Positions 53,092-63,114 are shown, counted from the first letter of the stretch. The stretch: DNA of 64,000 bases from Paenibacillus sp. V4I3 (GCF_030817215.1 NZ_JAUSZA010000001.1:1586501-1650500); one strand, 5' to 3'. The notes: generated from the letters alone by a model not told the origin. Made by a program: numbers and translations.

Positions 53092-56000
53092 ATGAGTAGG
53101 CTACCAGGATGGAAAGCAAAACTTTTTAAAACAACACTCGCCTTAACAATCGCGTTGCCGTTTCAAGTGTTGGCCACAAGCAGCTGGCAAGCTGTTATGG
53201 CGGAAGGACCGAGTGATCCGGCTCCATTCATTGAAGCCAAAGTTGTGAATGAAAACGCAGGCAAGAAGGTGCTTTTCGACAATACGCATGAACAAACCGC
53301 TGGAGCGGCTGATTGGGTTATTGATGGCGCTTTCTCCGATTTCGCCAATGCTTTAGCGAATAATGGTTATTATGTAAAAGAGCTGCGCAAAACGACACCA
53401 ATTACTTTGAGTGACTTGAGCGGTTACGATGTATTCGTCGTTGCAGAATCGAATGTTCCCTATAAGACGAGTGAGCAGGCTGCGTTGGAGCAATATGTGC
53501 AGGGAGGCGGCAGTATCTTCTTCATCGGAGATCACTACAATGCAGACCGTAACAAGAACCGTTGGGACGGTTCGGAAGTATTCAATGGCTACCGCAGAGG
53601 CGCATGGACGAACCCAGCTAGCGGCATGAACGCAGAGGAGAGCGCTTCGTCATCCATGCAGGATGTAGCTAGTTCGGATTGGTTGGCCACGCAGTTCGGT
53701 TTGCGTTTCCGCTATAATGCTTTGGGTGATATTACGGCGAATCAAATTGTTGCGCCAGAGCAAGCTTTCGGGATTACCAGCGGCGTTTCGACAGTGGCTA
53801 TGCATGCGGGTTCAACATTAGCCATTCTCGACCCGACGAAGGCGAAGGGGATTGTGTACCTGCCGCAAACGAGTGATGCTTGGGCAAATGCAGTTGATCA
53901 AGGTGTATATAACGGAGGCGGTATTGCCGAAGGTCCTTATGTGGCTGTTGCTAAAGCGGGTGCAGGAAAGGCTGGATTTATCGGCGATTCCTCACCGGTT
54001 GAAGATGCGACACCGAAATATGTCCGCGAGGATACAGGTGCGAAGAAGACGACCTATGACGGTTTTAAAGAGCAGAATGATGGTGTGCTGCTTGTAAATA
54101 TGGTGAACTGGCTCTCGAAGAAAGAAAGCTATACAAGCTTATCTCAGGTTAGCGGCTTACAGTTGGATCAACCGACAGCGCTGCTGCCTTTTGAAGATCC
54201 GGCTGCGTCAACGGAACCACAGCCAGAGCCTTGGGCTGCGCCAAACGCAGGCTACAAATGGTATGACCGCAGCACATTTAAACCGGGCTCATACGGCGGA
54301 CCTACGGCAACAGCTAGCGCAGCTTACAGCTTTGTGCATCAAGCAACACTACCCAATGCAGTGGACTTCCCAGTACGGGTAGTTGTGGATAACCTTCCTG
54401 CGTCTACGACTGTAGCGGGGTTCAGTGTGGGTATTTATTTGGTTAGCGGGGGCGCTCAAATTGCCATGATTCAAAATTCAGACGGCACATGGCCTGCTGC
54501 ATACGGGTACAGCTCCACGTTTAGCGTGACCTCAGATATTAACGGACATGCTTCAAAAGATTTGAAGGTTCGAATTAAGCCGGGAACGACAGCTGCGGCC
54601 AACTTGAGGCTGCGTCAAAACGGAACGAACCTGAAGACCGAAGCCGTTACACTTGGCAACGTTCCGGCTGAACCGTTACCGGAAGAGCAGAATCCGATTC
54701 CGGCGAAGATCACCGTCGCTGAAGCACGGGGGAAAGCTGCAGGAACACTGGTGACAGTGGAAGGCGTTGTAATTACGGAGCCAGGATCTTTTGGCGGACA
54801 ATCTTTTTACTTGCAGGATGCTACCGGCGGTCTGTATGTGTTCCAGAGCTTGAGTGGATTCCATCTTGGAGATACCGTGAAGGTAACTGCTTCGACAGCG
54901 CTATTTAACACAGAGCTTGAGTTGACGGATCCGGTGGAAATTGCCAAAACAGGGGTCGCTGTTGTACCTACACCTGTGGTTGTAACAGCTGTAACTTACG
55001 AGAATCAAGGTCAATTGGTTGAGCTTAGCAATGTGACGATTAGCAATATCATCAGCGCTTCACCGACTGGTTCTTTTGAATTTGATGCGGTTAGCGGAGC
55101 GGTAAGCAATCATGTTCGGGTTGATGCACGTACTGGATTAACACAAAGTACGTTCCCATACCAGGCAGGTCAAACCGTGAATATCAAAGGTGTGGCTGCC
55201 ATTTTCAAAGGTGTATTCCAGTTGAAACCAAGAGGTTCGGGCGATTTCACCGTAGTGGCTGACACAGTGGCACCTGTGACGACGGCGGCATTGTCGGGTG
55301 CTCCAAATAGCGAGGGCTGGTTTAAAGAAGATGTGACGATTACCTTAACGGCTATGGATGAATCAGCTGGTTCGGTGGGGACCGAATACAGTATCAATGG
55401 TGGGACAGCAGCTGCTTACGTTGCATCCATTGTCATTCAAAACGAAGGTACGAATATGATCGGATATTTCTCTACAGATGCCGCAGGGAATGTGGAAGCG
55501 GCGAAATCTTTGCAAGTGAAATTAGATAAAACAGCGCCTGTTGCTGTTTTGACGGAGTCCGGCCACACTGTGACGGATGTGACAGATGCGGATGCGCTGA
55601 GATTTGATTTGAACAGTACAGATGCACACTCTGGTGTGGCTGCACAGACGTTGACTTTGGATGGCGCTGTGATTAACAGCGGTCAAACCATTGCTGCGGG
55701 AAGTCTAGCATTAGGTGCACATACGGTGCAATACAGTGTAGTGGATGTTGCGGGCAATTTGGTGCAATCGACACAAACCTTCAACGTGAGTGCGAGTGTT
55801 ACGTTCAGTCAAGCTACCCTAGCTGCTGACGCGGTGTCTCTGAAACCGGGTGAAACCACGGCTACTCATCTTACTGGTACATTAAGCAACGGAGCGCCTG
55901 CTGATCTTAGTGGTGCTGTAGTTGCCTACAACACAAGCAATGGAGCGGTAGTTACTGTAGATGCAGCAGGTAAAGTTGGCGCTTTGGCAGAAGGATCTGC

Positions 56001-56664
56001 ACAAATTACAGCTGCTGTCACACTGAATGGAAAAACAGTACAAACCAACGCTGTGACTATTACGGTTGTGAAGCCGTTATCGGTTGGAGTGCCAGGTAAG
56101 CCAGTTTTATCAGATAACAGTGGTCATGCAACTGGATTAAAAGATGGTAACTATACAGTCACAATGAACATGTGGTGGGGGAATAACGGCTTCCTGTTCA
56201 AGCTGTACGAAAATGGCGTACTCATTAGTACGCAAACATTGACAGACGCGTCTCCAGCTGCGCAAGTGGCTAAAGTAGATGTTAAAGACAAAGCGAACGG
56301 CACTTACACCTATACAAGTGAACTTATTAATTCTTTCGGAACAACAGCCAGCAGCCCACTTGTGGTCAAGATTACAGACGCATCGCCAGGAAAACCGGTA
56401 CTATCTCAAGATAATTGGGATGGAGATGGCAACTACAAGGTGACAATGAACATGTGGTGGGGCACCAACGCTACCGAGTATCGCCTATTCGAAAATGGCA
56501 TCTTGATCGAAACTAAGAGCTTGAACGCAGCTTCTCCAAGTGCTCAAAGCGCTGTGTCGACGATTGCCGGCAGAGCCATTGGCGTGTATGAGTACCGCAG
56601 CGAATTGGTCAATGCGGGTGGCATTACCTCGAGCGAGAAGATTACGGTGAAAGTAACGAAGTAA
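53092..56664 (+). CDS. Large secreted multidomain protein with GATase-like, OB-fold and Ig-like domains
   Basis: A 1190-residue exported protein. The signal peptide (about 1-37) ends near VMAEG. Residues 58-340 form a glutamine-amidotransferase-like or DUF4350-like fold: [50 protein letters not shown]. Residues 535-720 hold a YhcR/nuclease-associated OB-fold ([31 protein letters not shown]). Residues 722-905 are bacterial Ig-like domains ([19 protein letters not shown]), 906-1000 a Big_2-like domain. The C-terminus has two tandem modules (about 1003-1095 and 1097-1190), each with [13 protein letters not shown] and ENGxLIxT, known from chitinase-type enzymes. No sortase motif. Catalytic activity is unknown; DNA or polysaccharide binding is plausible. 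AAGGAGG precedes the ATG. Confidence 0.85.
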   Translation: MSRLPGWKAKLFKTTLALTIALPFQVLATSSWQAVMAEGPSDPAPFIEAKVVNENAGKKVLFDNTHEQTAGAADWVIDGAFSDFANALANNGYYVKELRKTTPITLSDLSGYDVFVVAESNVPYKTSEQAALEQYVQGGGSIFFIGDHYNADRNKNRWDGSEVFNGYRRGAWTNPASGMNAEESASSSMQDVASSDWLATQFGLRFRYNALGDITANQIVAPEQAFGITSGVSTVAMHAGSTLAILDPTKAKGIVYLPQTSDAWANAVDQGVYNGGGIAEGPYVAVAKAGAGKAGFIGDSSPVEDATPKYVREDTGAKKTTYDGFKEQNDGVLLVNMVNWLSKKESYTSLSQVSGLQLDQPTALLPFEDPAASTEPQPEPWAAPNAGYKWYDRSTFKPGSYGGPTATASAAYSFVHQATLPNAVDFPVRVVVDNLPASTTVAGFSVGIYLVSGGAQIAMIQNSDGTWPAAYGYSSTFSVTSDINGHASKDLKVRIKPGTTAAANLRLRQNGTNLKTEAVTLGNVPAEPLPEEQNPIPAKITVAEARGKAAGTLVTVEGVVITEPGSFGGQSFYLQDATGGLYVFQSLSGFHLGDTVKVTASTALFNTELELTDPVEIAKTGVAVVPTPVVVTAVTYENQGQLVELSNVTISNIISASPTGSFEFDAVSGAVSNHVRVDARTGLTQSTFPYQAGQTVNIKGVAAIFKGVFQLKPRGSGDFTVVADTVAPVTTAALSGAPNSEGWFKEDVTITLTAMDESAGSVGTEYSINGGTAAAYVASIVIQNEGTNMIGYFSTDAAGNVEAAKSLQVKLDKTAPVAVLTESGHTVTDVTDADALRFDLNSTDAHSGVAAQTLTLDGAVINSGQTIAAGSLALGAHTVQYSVVDVAGNLVQSTQTFNVSASVTFSQATLAADAVSLKPGETTATHLTGTLSNGAPADLSGAVVAYNTSNGAVVTVDAAGKVGALAEGSAQITAAVTLNGKTVQTNAVTITVVKPLSVGVPGKPVLSDNSGHATGLKDGNYTVTMNMWWGNNGFLFKLYENGVLISTQTLTDASPAAQVAKVDVKDKANGTYTYTSELINSFGTTASSPLVVKITDASPGKPVLSQDNWDGDGNYKVTMNMWWGTNATEYRLFENGILIETKSLNAASPSAQSAVSTIAGRAIGVYEYRSELVNAGGITSSEKITVKVTK

Positions 56665-56679
56665 GAGATGACGTTCTGG

Positions 56680-56728
56680 AAAAGGGCCTTTAACGACTCC
56701 AGCTGGAGTTGTTGGAGGTTCTTTTTTT
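56680..56728 (+). terminator. Rho-independent terminator
   Basis: AACGACTCCAG pairs with CTGGAGTTGTT (56692-56713), and a CTTTTTTT run follows shortly. It lies about 28 bases after the stop of the secreted protein gene. Confidence 0.75.
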
Positions 56729-56822
56729 GTCTGGTTTTCAGCTTTGTAAAAGTTACCTACTAGACAAAACCACATCTCGATGGTAGCGTAAATTTACTAC
56801 GAATGAAAGTTTGTGATACGTG

Positions 56823-58049
56823 ATGTCCAATCCTATTGCTTCCCAAGCGAGACTAACTGTAAGTCGTTCAAACCGTTTATGGATTGTGCTCGTGCTCGGT
56901 TCACTGGCCTCTTTCGGTCCGCTCTCGCTCGATATGTACTTACCCGCGCTGCCTGTGCTCGCGAATGATCTTCATACCACGACCTCGCTGGCACAAATGA
57001 GTTTAACTGCCTGCATGCTCGGCCTATCGATCGGCCAGCTCATCGCCGGTTCGGTGAGCGATGTGCGCGGAAGGCGAATGCCACTGCTGATCGGGCTCGT
57101 TATTTATGCGATTTCCTCGGTCCTATGCATGTTCTCGCCAACGATATGGGTATTTCTGGGTCTGCGTTTCGTTCAAGGCATGGCTGGCGCAGCTGGCATC
57201 GTCATCTCTCGTGCGATTGTTCGTGATATGTATGAAGGTGTGGAGCTGACGAAATTTTTTGCACTTTTAATGTTGGTCAATGGGGCTGCGCCTATACTTG
57301 CTCCCATCGTAGGTGGTCAAATTTTGCAGTTCACCTCGTGGCGTGGCGTATTCCTTGTTTTAAGCTTGATCGGGGTGGTTATGCTCTTTGCTACTGTGCT
57401 CAGCTTGAAGGAAACACACCCGCCAGAGCGTCGTTCCAAAGGCGGTCTCACCAATACGTTGCGAACGTTTGGCGGCCTGCTCACAGACCGTATGTTCATG
57501 GGCTATACGTTAACGCAAGGGCTCGTTTTTGCCGGCATGTTCGCCTATATATCGGGTTCCCCGTTCGTGCTGCAGGATATTTTCGGCGTTTCCCCGCAAA
57601 TGTTCAGTCTTTGCTTCGCGATTAACGGTCTGGGTGTTATCATAGCCGGTCAAATCACAGGCAAGCTAGCAGGCAAAGTAAGCAATTATCGATTACTAGC
57701 AGGTGGGCTTGCCATTGCCGCTTTCGGCGGCTTGTTACTGTTCATTTCTACCCTTATCGGGGCAGGGTTATATGCGATTTTGGCGGCTTTTTTCTTTATC
57801 GTTTCTAGCGTAGGACCTGTCTCTGTAGCTACTTCCTCCCTAGCTCTTCAAAATCAAGGGAAAACAGCGGGCAGCGCCGCAGCATTGTTAGGTTTGCTTT
57901 CTTTTATCATAGGAGGCCTAGTTGCTCCGTTGGTCGGTATTAGCGGGAGCCAAACCGCGATTCCATTAGGCATCATCATAGCCGTGATGGAAATAGGAGC
58001 GATCCTATGTTTTATTTTACTTACCCGTAAAAAGGCAGCGGCACACTAG
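56823..58049 (+). CDS. Bcr/CflA-family multidrug efflux MFS transporter
   Basis: A 408-residue 12-helix transporter. It has the Bcr/CflA signature SLDMYLPALPVLANDLHTTTSLAQMSLTACMLGLSIGQLIAGSVSDVRGRRMPLL, including motif A, then RFVQGMAGAAGIVISRAIVRDMYEG. It exports drugs such as bicyclomycin or sulfonamides in relatives, probably by proton antiport. ATG at 56823 was taken over the GTG three bases before; the ribosome binding site (GAAAG) is weak. It is monocistronic. Confidence 0.92.
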   Translation: MSNPIASQARLTVSRSNRLWIVLVLGSLASFGPLSLDMYLPALPVLANDLHTTTSLAQMSLTACMLGLSIGQLIAGSVSDVRGRRMPLLIGLVIYAISSVLCMFSPTIWVFLGLRFVQGMAGAAGIVISRAIVRDMYEGVELTKFFALLMLVNGAAPILAPIVGGQILQFTSWRGVFLVLSLIGVVMLFATVLSLKETHPPERRSKGGLTNTLRTFGGLLTDRMFMGYTLTQGLVFAGMFAYISGSPFVLQDIFGVSPQMFSLCFAINGLGVIIAGQITGKLAGKVSNYRLLAGGLAIAAFGGLLLFISTLIGAGLYAILAAFFFIVSSVGPVSVATSSLALQNQGKTAGSAAALLGLLSFIIGGLVAPLVGISGSQTAIPLGIIIAVMEIGAILCFILLTRKKAAAH

Positions 58050-58059
58050 AAAATTAAAT

Positions 58060-58106
58060 AAAGGTTGCCTCTTTCGATCTTACTAAGACCGGAGGGGCAA
58101 CCTTTT
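58060..58106. terminator. Terminator, twin of the one at 58961-59012
   Basis: AAAGGTTGCC (58060-58069) pairs with GGCAACCTTTT (58096-58106). The loop contains CTTTCGATC and AAGACCG. It lies after the MFS stop and before the 3' end of the convergent DedA gene. Confidence 0.85.
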
Positions 58107-58168
58107 CATATACATAGGGGAATTCTGTTTGACATAGAAGGTGAAATATTACTTTTCTTCAGGCCGTT

Positions 58169-58795
58169 TCATCGTTGAGGCTTGTGCAGCCCTGTTTTCA
58201 AACGATTACGCCATTTGAGAAGGAGAAAAAGAGCCACCGCAATACACAACCCAATCAAGGTGTAAATCAAAAACTTTTCAACCCACATAAAAATGATAAG
58301 CCACTGATCACCGAAAAGGTATCCGATTCCGAAAAATACAACCACCCATAAAGCTGAGCCTGTGAAGGCGAATAAAGCAAAAATTCGGTATGGAACGCGG
58401 ATGATGCCTACAAAATAAAAGATAAATTGCCTGATTCCCGGTATGAAATAACTGAAAAGCAGCAATTTGTTTCCGTACTTTGCGTAATATTCTCTAGATT
58501 TCTGAAGATGTGCAGGTTTCAAAAACAGAAGTTTTCCATAACGTTCAATCAGAGGCGTGCCCAGTTTATATCCGATCCAATAGGTAATCGTCATGCCTAT
58601 TATAGTTCCGACCCAGGCCGCAACCATGGCTAAGAACCAATGAAGCACCCCTTTATAAACTAAAAAACCCGTATACGTCATCGTCGTATTTCCTGGAGGA
58701 ATTGGAAGCGCAATAGCGTCCAATGGCAGACCGATCAACAATACCCAATAGCCATATTGTGCAAATAATTGTTCAATTAGTCCCATAAACTTCAT
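58169..58795 (-). CDS. DedA-family membrane protein
   Basis: A 208-residue membrane protein. The family motifs are present: YWVLLIGLPLDAIALPIPPGNTTMTYTG, GTIIGMTITYWIGYKLG, and FSYFIPGIRQFIFYFVGIIRVPYRIFALFAFTGSALWVV, with the conserved Arg of the (F/Y)xRFxPxxR-like helix as GIRQ. DedA proteins are implicated in recycling of lipid carriers or phospholipids and membrane potential maintenance. The start is preceded by AAGGAG. It lies alone between two near-identical terminators. Confidence 0.88.
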   Translation of the reverse strand: MKFMGLIEQLFAQYGYWVLLIGLPLDAIALPIPPGNTTMTYTGFLVYKGVLHWFLAMVAAWVGTIIGMTITYWIGYKLGTPLIERYGKLLFLKPAHLQKSREYYAKYGNKLLLFSYFIPGIRQFIFYFVGIIRVPYRIFALFAFTGSALWVVVFFGIGYLFGDQWLIIFMWVEKFLIYTLIGLCIAVALFLLLKWRNRLKTGLHKPQR

Positions 58796-58960
58796 GACAT
58801 ATGCACTCCTTGTAACCGAGAAAGAGAATATTAGTAATAGATGTTTGCTTTAGTATACTACTTCAAGTAAAGCCACGAACCGTTTGAAAGTCAAGTTTTG
58901 ACCAAGACCTAAGTCTAGTTATCGATGTTTAGAGAGACGATAGATAAAACCATAACAATA

Positions 58961-59012
58961 AATAAAGGTTGCCGCTTTCGATCATAAAAGACCGAAGGGA
59001 GCAACCTTTTTC
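58961..59012. terminator. Terminator, twin of the one at 58060-58106
   Basis: AAAGGTTGC (58964-58972) pairs with GCAACCTTTTT (59001-59011). The inner part shares CTTTCGATC and AGACCG with the other copy. It ends the GNAT gene on the minus strand. The gap 58796-58960 holds nothing else clear. Confidence 0.85.
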
Positions 59013-59017
59013 TCGCA

Positions 59018-59479
59018 TTAGGCGATTTCTTTTTGATAAAGAATCACATTGAAACCATCAATAACGGCAGGGCCTTGCAAAATATAACCGTTTTTCTCAA
59101 AAAGCTTCTGAGCGCCGATTTGATTGGATAGTGTATCTAAAATTAGCTGCTTCATACCGAGTTCTTTGGCTCTTTGCTCCAAACGGTCTAAGAGCATTTG
59201 ACCATAGCCTTTTTGCTGAAAGCTGGGATGTACGCGTAATCGTTTGATTTCGGCCTTGTTGTTATCGAGGATTTTTAAACCTCCCATGGCAAAAACGGTG
59301 CCATTCTCACCTGTACCTACCAGAAATTCCCCGCCTGATTGCAAATATTGCTCATCAATATGTAGGATATCGTGATAGTGCTGATGAGTAGGTTCTACTT
59401 TCGCTTCCGAGATGACTAATAAATGAATTCTCCAAACATCGTCATGATCTAGCGTAGAATAGCGTCGAATTTGTATCAT
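59018..59479 (-). CDS. GNAT-family acetyltransferase
   Basis: A 153-residue N-acetyltransferase. Residues about 60-120 carry the fold: GEFLVGTGENGTVFAMGGL, EIKRLRVHPSFQQKGYGQMLLDRLEQRAKELG with the acetyl-CoA pyrophosphate loop QQKGYG, then LILDTLSNQIGAQKLFEKNGY. The substrate is unknown. ATG at 59479 was chosen for its GAGGAG site; a longer frame starting upstream lacks one. Monocistronic. Confidence 0.88.
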   Translation of the reverse strand: MIQIRRYSTLDHDDVWRIHLLVISEAKVEPTHQHYHDILHIDEQYLQSGGEFLVGTGENGTVFAMGGLKILDNNKAEIKRLRVHPSFQQKGYGQMLLDRLEQRAKELGMKQLILDTLSNQIGAQKLFEKNGYILQGPAVIDGFNVILYQKEIA

Positions 59480-59623
59480 AGAATCTCTCCTCTTTGTTTT
59501 GCTATAAATGTAATATAAACTAACGCATGGTTGATAACAAATCACGTTTTTTTATATGAAATCATAGAAAAACAAATAAATGCGAGTAAAACATAACATG
59601 TACATTACATTAATTAAGAGATA

Positions 59624-60574
59624 TCAATACAAAACACGCCATAAGTAAAAAGTTGCGTAAGCTTCCCAACCACTCCATCCTTCAGCAAGCTGTCGAATAT
59701 GAGGAAGAGTCGGTTTCTGTTCTAAACCAAGCACATGCTTCAGAGCATTGTGCAAACCAACGTCGGCAAGAGGGAAAGCAGCGGGGTTCCGCAAGCAGCG
59801 CATCAGTACATAATTGGCCGTCCACGGACCGATACCGCGAATATTTAACAGCTCTTTCTCCATATCGGCAAAATCGTTCCGACTCAGCAGCTCCTCTTTA
59901 ACAAGCAGCCTCTCGGCCATCAACTTGGCAACGCCAATTAAGTATTCAGCCTTTTTACCCGTGAACTGTAAAGCAGTCAAGGCATCAGGTGTGAGCTCGG
60001 TGATTCGCTCTGGTGTAGGAAATGCCCAGTACGTCCGTCCTTCCCAGTCTAGCTGTGTGCCGAAGGCTTCAACAAGACGTCTTTTGAGCGTATAGGCAAA
60101 AGTCAGGTTGATTTGCTGTCCGATAATGCCCCAGCTCATCGCCTCGAATAGATCTGGAATCCCCATCAGGCGCAGCCCATAAAAGTCCTGTGTGACTTGC
60201 TTCAGCAGCGGATCACCCTTGGCTAACTCGTAGAACGGTGTAAGTTCGGTGCCGAGGTCAAACCATTCCCACACATAACGAGCCACGTCTTCACGAAGGG
60301 AGGGGGTGAGGGTACCGTCGGTACTATGGAGTAGTTGAATGCGCAGCCGGGAATTATCCTCACTGTTGACAGCGATTAGCACGTGATTATCCCCAACCTG
60401 AACAAGCTTGTAAATAGCTAAGTTATCCACATGGAATAGGCACTCATTGGTTGATCGGGATAGGTAACCGAGATTTTGCTCATAACGAAAAGGATCGGGA
60501 AGCGGAAGTATGAGAGAGCTCGTCTGTTCGCACCATTTTAGGATAGAAGGGTCAAAGGGTTGAAGATGTGGCAT
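59624..60574 (-). CDS. alkA: DNA-3-methyladenine glycosylase II
   Basis: A 316-residue helix-hairpin-helix glycosylase. The N-terminal AlkA-like domain is followed by GIPDLFEAMSWGIIGQQINLTFAYTLKRRLVEAFG, the HhH motif LLNIRGIGPWTANYVLMR and the catalytic Asp in AAFPLADVGLHNAL. It excises alkylated purines. It is divergent from adaA-ogt, so the alkylation-repair genes share one intergenic region of about 155 bp. Confidence 0.9.
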   Translation of the reverse strand: MPHLQPFDPSILKWCEQTSSLILPLPDPFRYEQNLGYLSRSTNECLFHVDNLAIYKLVQVGDNHVLIAVNSEDNSRLRIQLLHSTDGTLTPSLREDVARYVWEWFDLGTELTPFYELAKGDPLLKQVTQDFYGLRLMGIPDLFEAMSWGIIGQQINLTFAYTLKRRLVEAFGTQLDWEGRTYWAFPTPERITELTPDALTALQFTGKKAEYLIGVAKLMAERLLVKEELLSRNDFADMEKELLNIRGIGPWTANYVLMRCLRNPAAFPLADVGLHNALKHVLGLEQKPTLPHIRQLAEGWSGWEAYATFYLWRVLY

Positions 60575-60662
60575 GTTAAATTCTCCTCTTATCTGATAAA
60601 GTTTCTTCCTCTATTATCACTGATAGCGGCTTTCGTAATCTTGCTTTCTCATCTTCCTTCCC

Positions 60663-60691
60663 TTACAAGAGCAGCATAGTTTGGTTATACT
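60663..60691 (+). promoter_or_regulatory. Promoter of adaA-ogt
   Basis: TTACAA (60663-60668) and TATACT (60686-60691) with a 17-base spacer, about 40 bases upstream of the adaA start. The hexamers are moderately conserved, in keeping with activation by methylated Ada. Confidence 0.55.
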
Positions 60692-60730
60692 GAAGTTAGT
60701 AGGGAGATGGAGCTGAGAGGAGCGGTAGTC

Positions 60731-61273
60731 ATGCAAGAACGGTTTTGGAAAGCGATTGTTGCGAATGATGCGGCTTATGATGGTACGTTTTATTATGCGG
60801 TGACGACAACTGGGATCTTCTGCAGGCCGTCCTGCAAATCAAGGCTGCCAAAGAAGGAGAATGTCCGGATTTTTGGGAACCGCCAAGCGGCTTTCTCGGA
60901 AAATTACCGTCCTTGCAAAAGGTGCAGACCAGACGGCGTGAGACTGCCAGATGAAGAATGGGTGTCGCTTATGGCGGCTCACATCGAAGAACGTTATGCC
61001 GAATCGCTGACGCTGACAACCCTGGCAGATCACTTTTATGCGAGCGTGTATCATCTCCAAAGGACTTTCAAACGCGTGCAGGGCGTCTCGCCTCTAACCT
61101 ATCTGCAACAAGTGCGTATCGAAGCCGCCAAACGGCTGCTTCTAGAGACGAGTGCTCCTGTGAATGCGATTGGTGTTCAAGTGGGGATTCCGAATGCGGC
61201 ACATTTTGCCACGATGTTTCAAAAAAAGACCGGTTTTTCGCCAACGGAATTCCGTCAAATAAAATTAATTTAA
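60731..61273 (+). CDS. adaA: Ada-type methylphosphotriester-DNA methyltransferase and transcription activator
   Basis: A 180-residue AdaA. The N-terminal zinc domain has Cys31, Cys35, Cys62 and Cys65 (GIFCRPSCKSR and YRPCKRCRPDG), with Cys31 in the position of the methyl acceptor of E. coli Ada. The C-terminal AraC-type DNA-binding part is LTLTTLADHFYASVYHLQRTFKRVQGVSPLTYLQQVRIE and NAIGVQVGIPNAAHFATMFQKKTGFSP. Self-methylation should convert it to an activator of adaA-ogt and perhaps alkA. ATG at 60731 follows GAGAGGAG; an in-frame ATG at 60707 lies before that site. The separation of adaA and adaB functions is as in Bacillus. Confidence 0.93.
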   Translation: MQERFWKAIVANDAAYDGTFYYAVTTTGIFCRPSCKSRLPKKENVRIFGNRQAAFSENYRPCKRCRPDGVRLPDEEWVSLMAAHIEERYAESLTLTTLADHFYASVYHLQRTFKRVQGVSPLTYLQQVRIEAAKRLLLETSAPVNAIGVQVGIPNAAHFATMFQKKTGFSPTEFRQIKLI

Positions 61274-61296
61274 ACATAACCGAGGAGGGTTCGAAG

Positions 61297-61926
61297 ATGC
61301 AAACTGTGCGGGTGAAGTCCGAGTCGCAAACCATGCAGGCGAAGTCAGAGATGCAAACCAAGCAGGCGAAGTCAGAGATGCAAACTAAACCGACCAAGTC
61401 GATCTTTTGGGGAATTGTTCGTTTACTGGAGAATAACTTTTTAATGGCGGCAACGGATGAGGGGCTTTGCTATTTGCAATTTCATGAGGCGGATCATACA
61501 GGTGGTGTAGATGAGGGTGCTTGGTTGGAATTAGTGAAATGGGCTCGTGCTCAGCTGCCTGAGCCTAACTGGGTAGAGGATACAGAGAAGCTGCAGCCCT
61601 ATATCCATCAATTAGAGGAGTACTTGAAAGGACTACGCACGACATTTACATTGCCGTTGGATCTTCGTGGTACTACGTTTCAGCAGTCGGTGTGGCGTGT
61701 GCTTCATGAGATTCCACATGGGGAAACGTGTAGTTATTCACAGGTAGCCCAAGAGCTGGATAAAATAAGTGCAGTTAGGGCCGTAGGCACTGCCATTGGG
61801 GCTAACCCCGTGCTAATCGTGGTGCCGTGTCATCGCGTTGTGGGGAAGGATGGGTCGCTAACTGGCTATCGCGGTGGACTCCGGAACAAGGAGAAGCTGC
61901 TGCTGTTGGAGCGAGCAGGATTGTGA
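61297..61926 (+). CDS. ogt: Methylated-DNA--protein-cysteine methyltransferase with repeated N-terminal tail
   Basis: A 209-residue O6-methylguanine methyltransferase (Ogt/AdaB). The acceptor is Cys178 in VVPCHRVVG; preceding motifs are RGTTFQQSVWRVLHEIPHGETCSYSQVA and AVRAVGTAIGANP. Residues 6-35 form a tail of three 9-residue repeats of the type AKSEMQTKQ, encoded by 27-bp tandem repeats, which is not part of the usual fold. It starts 23 bases after adaA with a GAGGAGG site, in the same operon. Start alternatives further upstream are overlapping frames of adaA. Confidence 0.92.
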   Translation: MQTVRVKSESQTMQAKSEMQTKQAKSEMQTKPTKSIFWGIVRLLENNFLMAATDEGLCYLQFHEADHTGGVDEGAWLELVKWARAQLPEPNWVEDTEKLQPYIHQLEEYLKGLRTTFTLPLDLRGTTFQQSVWRVLHEIPHGETCSYSQVAQELDKISAVRAVGTAIGANPVLIVVPCHRVVGKDGSLTGYRGGLRNKEKLLLLERAGL

Positions 61927-61962
61927 CTCTGATCAGATGTGGCTGTATATAACTCTAATCCA

Positions 61963-62025
61963 TTGGAGTTTGGAGACTGCCGATTGATTCAATATGTCTC
62001 TCACAACTGGTATTCAAAACTCCAA
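61963..62025. repeat. Inverted repeat in the gap after ogt
   Basis: TTGGAGTTT (61963-61971) and AAACTCCAA (62017-62025), 45 bases apart. It is the only structure seen in the AT-rich gap 61927-62295. No T-run follows, so it is not clearly a terminator. Confidence 0.35.
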
Positions 62026-62295
62026 AATTTGATTTTAGAGTCATTAAGCTCGTGAGGAACGGGCGAATAGGGATTCATTCATTCAGCAACCTCAACCAAG
62101 CATAGTTGACGATTGATCCTTATTTAAGACACCTCAATCTAGAGCAGGATTGTTTATCAGATTTTTAATTTAGGGTTACTGATAATCGATTCTATTGGAG
62201 TATTGTATTTTATCCAATGTAATAGATGAAATTAGTTAATACGATATTTATGATATCCAAATATGTTCTCCGAAAGGGAAAATGGAGGTGAGTCT

Positions 62296-63114
62296 ATGAA
62301 GGTTGACGTAAACCGGAAGACGGTGAAGCAGCTGCTCACGAAAGCGAGCGGCTTTCTTAAGGGGTACACACACACGCTAAACCCTTATACCGGCTGTGCT
62401 TTTGCCTGTTCCTACTGCTACGTGAGGCAGATGCCGGTCGCATTATTCCGCAGCGATTTATGGGGCGGTTGGGTCGATGTAAAAGAAAATGCGGCCGAGC
62501 TTCTAGCGAAGGAGCTGGCCAAAGCGAAGAGCAAAGGGCCGGTTACGATCTTCATGTCATCGGCAACGGATCCCTACCAGCCGATCGAACATAAGGAGCG
62601 AATCACCCGTTCGCTCCTTGAGGTGCTGTCCGCGAATCCGCCGGACTTCTTGTTCGTTCAGACCCGCAGCCCGCTCGTGACACGGGACGCGGATGTATTA
62701 AAGCTGCTCGGCGAACGTGTAAGAGTCAGCATGACGGTCGAGACCGACCGCGAGGATATACGCCGAGCGTTCACGCCGTCCGCGCCGCCGATTCCGGCGC
62801 GGCTAAATGCACTGCGCGAGCTCGCAGCTCGCGGCATTCCGGTGCAGGCCACGATAGCGCCAGCGCTGCCGAGCTCGGAGCATTTCGCCGAGCTGCTTGC
62901 GGGCATCGTGGATCGGGTGTGCATCGACGATTACTTCATGGGCGATGGCAGTGGGGGCAAGCGCACGGAACGCATCGGCGTGCGCGCTATCTATGACGCG
63001 CTGGAGCTGCCAGACTGGTACAGTCGGGATGCGTACGAGCGCGTGCGCGAACAGCTCCTGCGGCATTTTCCTCAGGAGCGTGTGTTTGTCAGCCAACAAG
63101 GTTTCCTGCCTTGA
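62296..63114 (+). CDS. Radical SAM protein (SplB/Rv2578c-like)
   Basis: A 272-residue radical SAM enzyme. The cluster-binding motif CAFACSYCYV (C-x3-C-x2-C, Cys34, Cys38 and Cys41) differs from spore photoproduct lyase only in wider context. Following are SSATDPYQPIEHKERITRSLLEVL, the TRSPLVTRDADVL strand and RVSMTVETDREDIRRAFTPSAPPIPARL, typical of the Rv2578c-like group. The reaction is unknown; DNA repair is a possibility given the neighbouring alkylation-repair genes. ATG at 62296 has GGAGG. The second half (62600-63060) is markedly GC-rich. Confidence 0.9.
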   Translation: MKVDVNRKTVKQLLTKASGFLKGYTHTLNPYTGCAFACSYCYVRQMPVALFRSDLWGGWVDVKENAAELLAKELAKAKSKGPVTIFMSSATDPYQPIEHKERITRSLLEVLSANPPDFLFVQTRSPLVTRDADVLKLLGERVRVSMTVETDREDIRRAFTPSAPPIPARLNALRELAARGIPVQATIAPALPSSEHFAELLAGIVDRVCIDDYFMGDGSGGKRTERIGVRAIYDALELPDWYSRDAYERVREQLLRHFPQERVFVSQQGFLP

